Made by a program: the position numbers and the translations under genes. The notes below the pieces were generated by a model, which did not search any database, was not told the origin of the DNA, and saw only the letters and a list, made by a program, of their open reading frames with translations. Shown here piece by piece: positions 6,677 through 8,334 of a stretch of DNA of 8,334 bases; positions within the stretch are counted from its first letter, which is position 1, and every line of letters starts with the position of its first letter. Source of the stretch: CAZFJG01 sp964410915 (GTDB lineage: Bacteria > Synergistota > Synergistia > Synergistales > JAFGMB01); NCBI GenBank assembly GCA_964410915.1, contig CAYPIU010000058.1, forward strand, positions 1 through 8,334, given 5' to 3'.

Positions 6677-7356
6677 AACCTCCCCTTTGAAACCAGGACC
6701 TCCATATCTCTTAAATTAAGGATGGTTATTTCCCGTTTTTCAACCTTTATAAGCTTCTCTTCTTCAAATTTTGCCAGGATCCTGGAGAGAGTTTCAGGGG
6801 TGGTACCAAGAAAACCTGCCAGTTCAACCCGGGAAATACCCAGACGGATCTGCTCCTGATCATTCTGCTCATACATTACGTACATAAGATAAGCCGCAAG
6901 CCTGCCTGGAACTTCTTTAAGAGCAATACTCTCAAGCTGACTTGTGACCTGGCGGATCCTCAAGGAGAGAGTCGAAAGCATTGAAAGTGCAAGAGATGGA
7001 TTTTTCTTTATAAGTTCCAGAAATTCAAGCCTCGGAAAAAGAATAACTTCCGTATCAGAAATAGCCATTGCGCTTGCAGGAAAAGTCATGCCAGCATAAA
7101 CAGCAACCTGCCCAAACTGATCAAGAGGACCACAGATATGAATTATCACTTCTTTACCATCGAAAGATTCCTTGTAGATTTTCACACTGCCCCTTACTAC
7201 TACATAAAACCCATGCCCGGGATCACCCTCAAAAAAAACATTCTCTCCCCGTGAATAATGTTTTTTTACTGCTATTGCTGCAATATCATTCAATTCATTT
7301 TGTTTAAGCCCTTCAAAAAAAGGCAACCTCGAAAAGAAATCAGGAATGTTTTCCAC
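6673..7356 (-). CDS. Crp/Fnr-family transcriptional regulator, HcpR/DNR-like by context
   Basis: A 227-residue regulator with an N-terminal cyclic-nucleotide-type sensor barrel (about 12-110), a long dimerisation helix (about 112-148) and a C-terminal winged helix-turn-helix (about 172-212). The recognition helix has E188-T-L-S191-R192, the E-x-x-S-R set that FNR uses to read TTGAT half sites. The FNR iron-sulfur cysteines are absent (only C75 is present), and the Crp cAMP pocket (Glu72, Arg82, Ser83 in E. coli) is not conserved in FGQVAV...FPASAM, so neither FNR-type oxygen sensing nor cAMP is expected. It is divergent from an hcp gene cluster with a matching box between them. HcpR-type regulators control hcp in many anaerobes and respond to nitrosative stress, so that role is inferred. 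The GTG start at 7356 is chosen because AGGAGGG lies 6 nt upstream; the longer TTG start at 7395 has no good site. The gene converges on the permease gene. Confidence 0.85.
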   Translation of the reverse strand: MENIPDFFSRLPFFEGLKQNELNDIAAIAVKKHYSRGENVFFEGDPGHGFYVVVRGSVKIYKESFDGKEVIIHICGPLDQFGQVAVYAGMTFPASAMAISDTEVILFPRLEFLELIKKNPSLALSMLSTLSLRIRQVTSQLESIALKEVPGRLAAYLMYVMYEQNDQEQIRLGISRVELAGFLGTTPETLSRILAKFEEEKLIKVEKREITILNLRDMEVLVSKGRF

Positions 7357-7362
7357 TTTCTG

Positions 7363-7369
7363 CCCTCCT
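7363..7369 (-). promoter_or_regulatory. Ribosome binding site fixing the GTG start of the Crp/Fnr regulator
   Basis: On the minus strand AGGAGGG ends 6 nt before GTG 7356-7354. This decides against the upstream TTG at 7395, whose extra 13 residues also look unlike a Crp-family N terminus. Confidence 0.75.
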
Positions 7370-7437
7370 GTCTCAATTATTCCGCATAAGAACAATTAAA
7401 CAACTGTCATAAAAATCTGTATTTATGCATAGGGATC

Positions 7438-7466
7438 CTTATAAAGTGCTGTCTCATACAGATAAA
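7438..7466 (-). promoter_or_regulatory. Possible promoter of the Crp/Fnr regulator gene
   Basis: On the minus strand TTTATC (7466-7461, 3 of 6) and TATAAG (7443-7438, 5 of 6) are 17 bp apart. Transcription would start near 7431, with a leader of about 75 nt. The FNR-type box at 7480-7493 would then be centred about 55 bases upstream of that start, so the regulator might also act on its own gene. Confidence 0.35.
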
Positions 7467-7469
7467 GTG
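7441..7469. repeat. Direct repeat ATAAAGTG spaced by two helical turns
   Basis: ATAAAGTG occurs at 7441-7448 and 7462-7469, exactly 21 bp apart, and CTGT-ctcat-ACAG (7449-7461) forms a small dyad between them. Two copies on one face of the helix could bind a second regulator, but the motif matches no family I know, and the first copy overlaps the putative minus-strand -10. Confidence 0.3.
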
Positions 7470-7479
7470 TGTTCATTTC

Positions 7480-7493
7480 TTGATACAGGTCAA
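7480..7493 (+). promoter_or_regulatory. FNR/HcpR-type operator upstream of the DUF2249-hcp operon
   Basis: TTGATACAGGTCAA is a 14-bp dyad with half sites TTGAT and GTCAA. It matches 9 of 10 specified positions of either the FNR consensus (TTGAT-N4-ATCAA) or the HcpR type (TTGAC-N4-GTCAA). Its centre (7486.5) lies 41.5 bp before a start predicted from the -10-like CATTAT at 7516-7521, the classic activator position. The neighbouring regulator has the matching E-x-x-S-R recognition helix. The pairing of protein and site is inferred. Confidence 0.65.
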
Positions 7494-7515
7494 GGAAAGC
7501 ATAACAGGAATATGT

Positions 7516-7521
7516 CATTAT
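7516..7521 (+). promoter_or_regulatory. -10 element of the DUF2249-hcp promoter
   Basis: CATTAT matches TATAAT at 4 of 6 positions. No proper -35 is visible because the FNR-type box occupies that place, as in activator-dependent class II promoters. Predicted start is near 7528, with a leader of about 36 nt. Confidence 0.4.
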
Positions 7522-7549
7522 TGAAATCGATACAAATTGCAAGCTTTTT

Positions 7550-7557
7550 AAGGAGGT
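7550..7557 (+). promoter_or_regulatory. Strong ribosome binding site supporting a TTG start
   Basis: AAGGAGGT lies 6 nt before TTG 7564, and no in-frame ATG follows until codon 55. The non-ATG start is therefore well supported. Confidence 0.8.
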
Positions 7558-7563
7558 ACAAAG

Positions 7564-8265
7564 TTGAAAAACCGTGATGAAAAATCAGAAAACTATAAAG
7601 TACTGGATATTAGAGAAGCCTCAGGGAATTTTTTACCCGGACTTTTAAAGACAGCAAGGAAAACTGAGATCGGCGAGGGGCTATGTGTAGTACAGACATT
7701 TAAACCTCTCCCTTTATATTCGGCCATGGAAGAACTGGGTTTTGAACACCGCACAGAAAAGATTTCCGAACATGAATTCAGAGCATATTTTTTCAGAGTA
7801 AAAAAGGGAAACAGCACATATGTCAATACTGGAGATCTTCCTATGAAACCCACTGCCATGTTAAACTATAAAATGGTAGATAGTTCACTTGCTAACATTT
7901 CAGTTGATTTCTGGAACCTGATCTGGGGGAAAAAGGATTCCGCCATAGACCTGAAGACAAAGCTCATTCTCTCTTTATCCAATGCAGTGGGAGCAGGAAG
8001 ACTTCGACAGGCATCCAGGGAGCTTGTCAAGGCATATTCCATCGGACTTACCGTTCCGGAAATGGACGAACTTTTCTCTTTATTCGCATGGAATGGGGGA
8101 ATAGGCACCTTTTCATCAGAGATAGGCCCTTCTTCACTTTTTAAAGCATATAAAAAAATAAAAGAATCGGAATCCAAGGGGAAATCCCGGGAGGCAATTA
8201 CTACAGAACTTATGGAAAATTTTGGCGAAGATAATCCGGATACGGGTGTAATTTCAAAAATTTAA
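7564..8265 (+). CDS. DUF2249 plus carboxymuconolactone-decarboxylase-like fusion protein, function unknown
   Basis: A 233-residue, probably cytoplasmic protein with no signal peptide or membrane segment. Residues 12-80 resemble DUF2249, a TusA/SirA-like fold: VLDIREASG start, an EGLCVVQTFKPLPLYSAMEELGF centre and a final FRAYFFRVKK strand. Residues 115-200 resemble the carboxymuconolactone decarboxylase (CMD/AhpD) helical fold (LILSLSNAVGAGRLRQASRELVKAYSIGLTVPEMDELFSLFAWNGGIGTF). The CxxC of the peroxidase-active AhpD type is absent; the only cysteine in the protein is C41, in the DUF2249 part. A linker of about 35 residues joins the domains, and a charged tail follows. It begins with TTG behind a strong ribosome binding site, and the gap to hcp is 13 nt, so the two share a transcript under the FNR-type box. 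DUF2249 proteins often occur near nitrogen-oxide and denitrification genes, which fits, but no activity can be assigned. Domain calls are by eye. Confidence 0.8.
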   Translation: MKNRDEKSENYKVLDIREASGNFLPGLLKTARKTEIGEGLCVVQTFKPLPLYSAMEELGFEHRTEKISEHEFRAYFFRVKKGNSTYVNTGDLPMKPTAMLNYKMVDSSLANISVDFWNLIWGKKDSAIDLKTKLILSLSNAVGAGRLRQASRELVKAYSIGLTVPEMDELFSLFAWNGGIGTFSSEIGPSSLFKAYKKIKESESKGKSREAITTELMENFGEDNPDTGVISKI

Positions 8266-8278
8266 GGGAGGTAAAGAT

Positions 8279-8334
8279 ATGTATTGTTTTCAGTGTCAGG
8301 AAACAGCAGGGAACAAGGGATGTACGGTACAGGG
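8279..8334 (+). CDS. hcp: Hybrid cluster protein (hydroxylamine reductase), 5' end only, cut by the window edge
   Basis: Only 18 complete codons are present: MYCFQCQETAGNKGCTVQ. They match the start of anaerobe-type Hcp (for example Desulfovibrio, MFCFQCQETA...GCTV), including C3, C6 and C15 of the N-terminal iron-sulfur cluster. The C-x2-C-x8-C spacing is that of the strict-anaerobe class with a [4Fe-4S] cluster; E. coli-type proteins have a longer gap. Hcp reduces nitric oxide, and hydroxylamine in vitro, in the cytoplasm and protects against nitrosative stress. AAGGGAGGT (8264-8272) overlaps the stop codon of the DUF2249 fusion gene and gives a spacing of 6 nt, so translation is probably coupled. 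Identification rests on a short but very distinctive segment. Confidence 0.88.
   Translation, partial: MYCFQCQETAGNKGCTVQ

Noticed and set aside
7357..7395. Longer TTG start for the Crp/Fnr regulator at 7395
   Set aside because: AGGAGGG 6 nt before GTG 7356 is clearly the better initiation site, and it lies within the supposed extra codons.
1..8334. CRISPR array, tRNA, rRNA, insertion sequence or attachment site
   Set aside because: No regularly spaced repeats, tRNA-like folds, transposase or integrase coding, or rRNA-like sequence were seen.

Overview
The window looks like a chromosomal stretch from an anaerobic, diderm (Gram-negative) bacterium that decodes UGA as selenocysteine. The evidence is an in-frame UGA at the catalytic position of a peroxidase with a SECIS-like hairpin behind it, a complete TolC/membrane-fusion/RND efflux set that requires an outer membrane, and the start of an hcp gene whose first cysteines have the spacing of the strict-anaerobe type of hybrid cluster protein. 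Base composition is moderate, with no obvious compositional break. The sequence does not name a phylum; an anaerobic lineage such as Desulfobacterota would fit but is only a guess.

Layout. (1) 1-145: non-coding leader with an extended -10 promoter. (2) 146-769: one exported thiol peroxidase (Tpx) gene interrupted on paper by TGA at 428-430, best read as Sec95; a rho-independent terminator follows at 801-841. (3) 928-6676: a promoter and then a three-gene efflux operon: TolC-like outer membrane factor, AcrA/HlyD-like periplasmic adaptor, and HAE1-type RND permease. A roughly 155-bp repeat-like insert with strong hairpins lies between adaptor and permease. (4) 6673-7356, minus strand: a Crp/Fnr-family regulator converging on the permease gene, with overlapping stop codons. 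(5) 7357-7563: a divergent regulatory region with a near-consensus FNR/HcpR-type box. (6) 7564-8265: a DUF2249 plus carboxymuconolactone-decarboxylase-like fusion protein, followed 13 bases later by the start of hcp (8279 to the window edge).

How the parts work together. The left part is extracytoplasmic peroxide defence and the middle is drug or metabolite export. The right part is a nitrosative-stress or nitric-oxide response module: regulator, operator, an uncharacterised accessory protein and Hcp. All three suit an anaerobe meeting oxidants, NO or toxic compounds, but nothing in the sequence shows they are co-regulated.

The most notable items are the exported selenocysteine Tpx with its SECIS and no resolving cysteine, the RND permease with Asn in place of the classic Asp-Asp-Lys proton-relay residues, the DUF2249-CMD fusion next to hcp, and the hairpin-rich insert inside the efflux operon.
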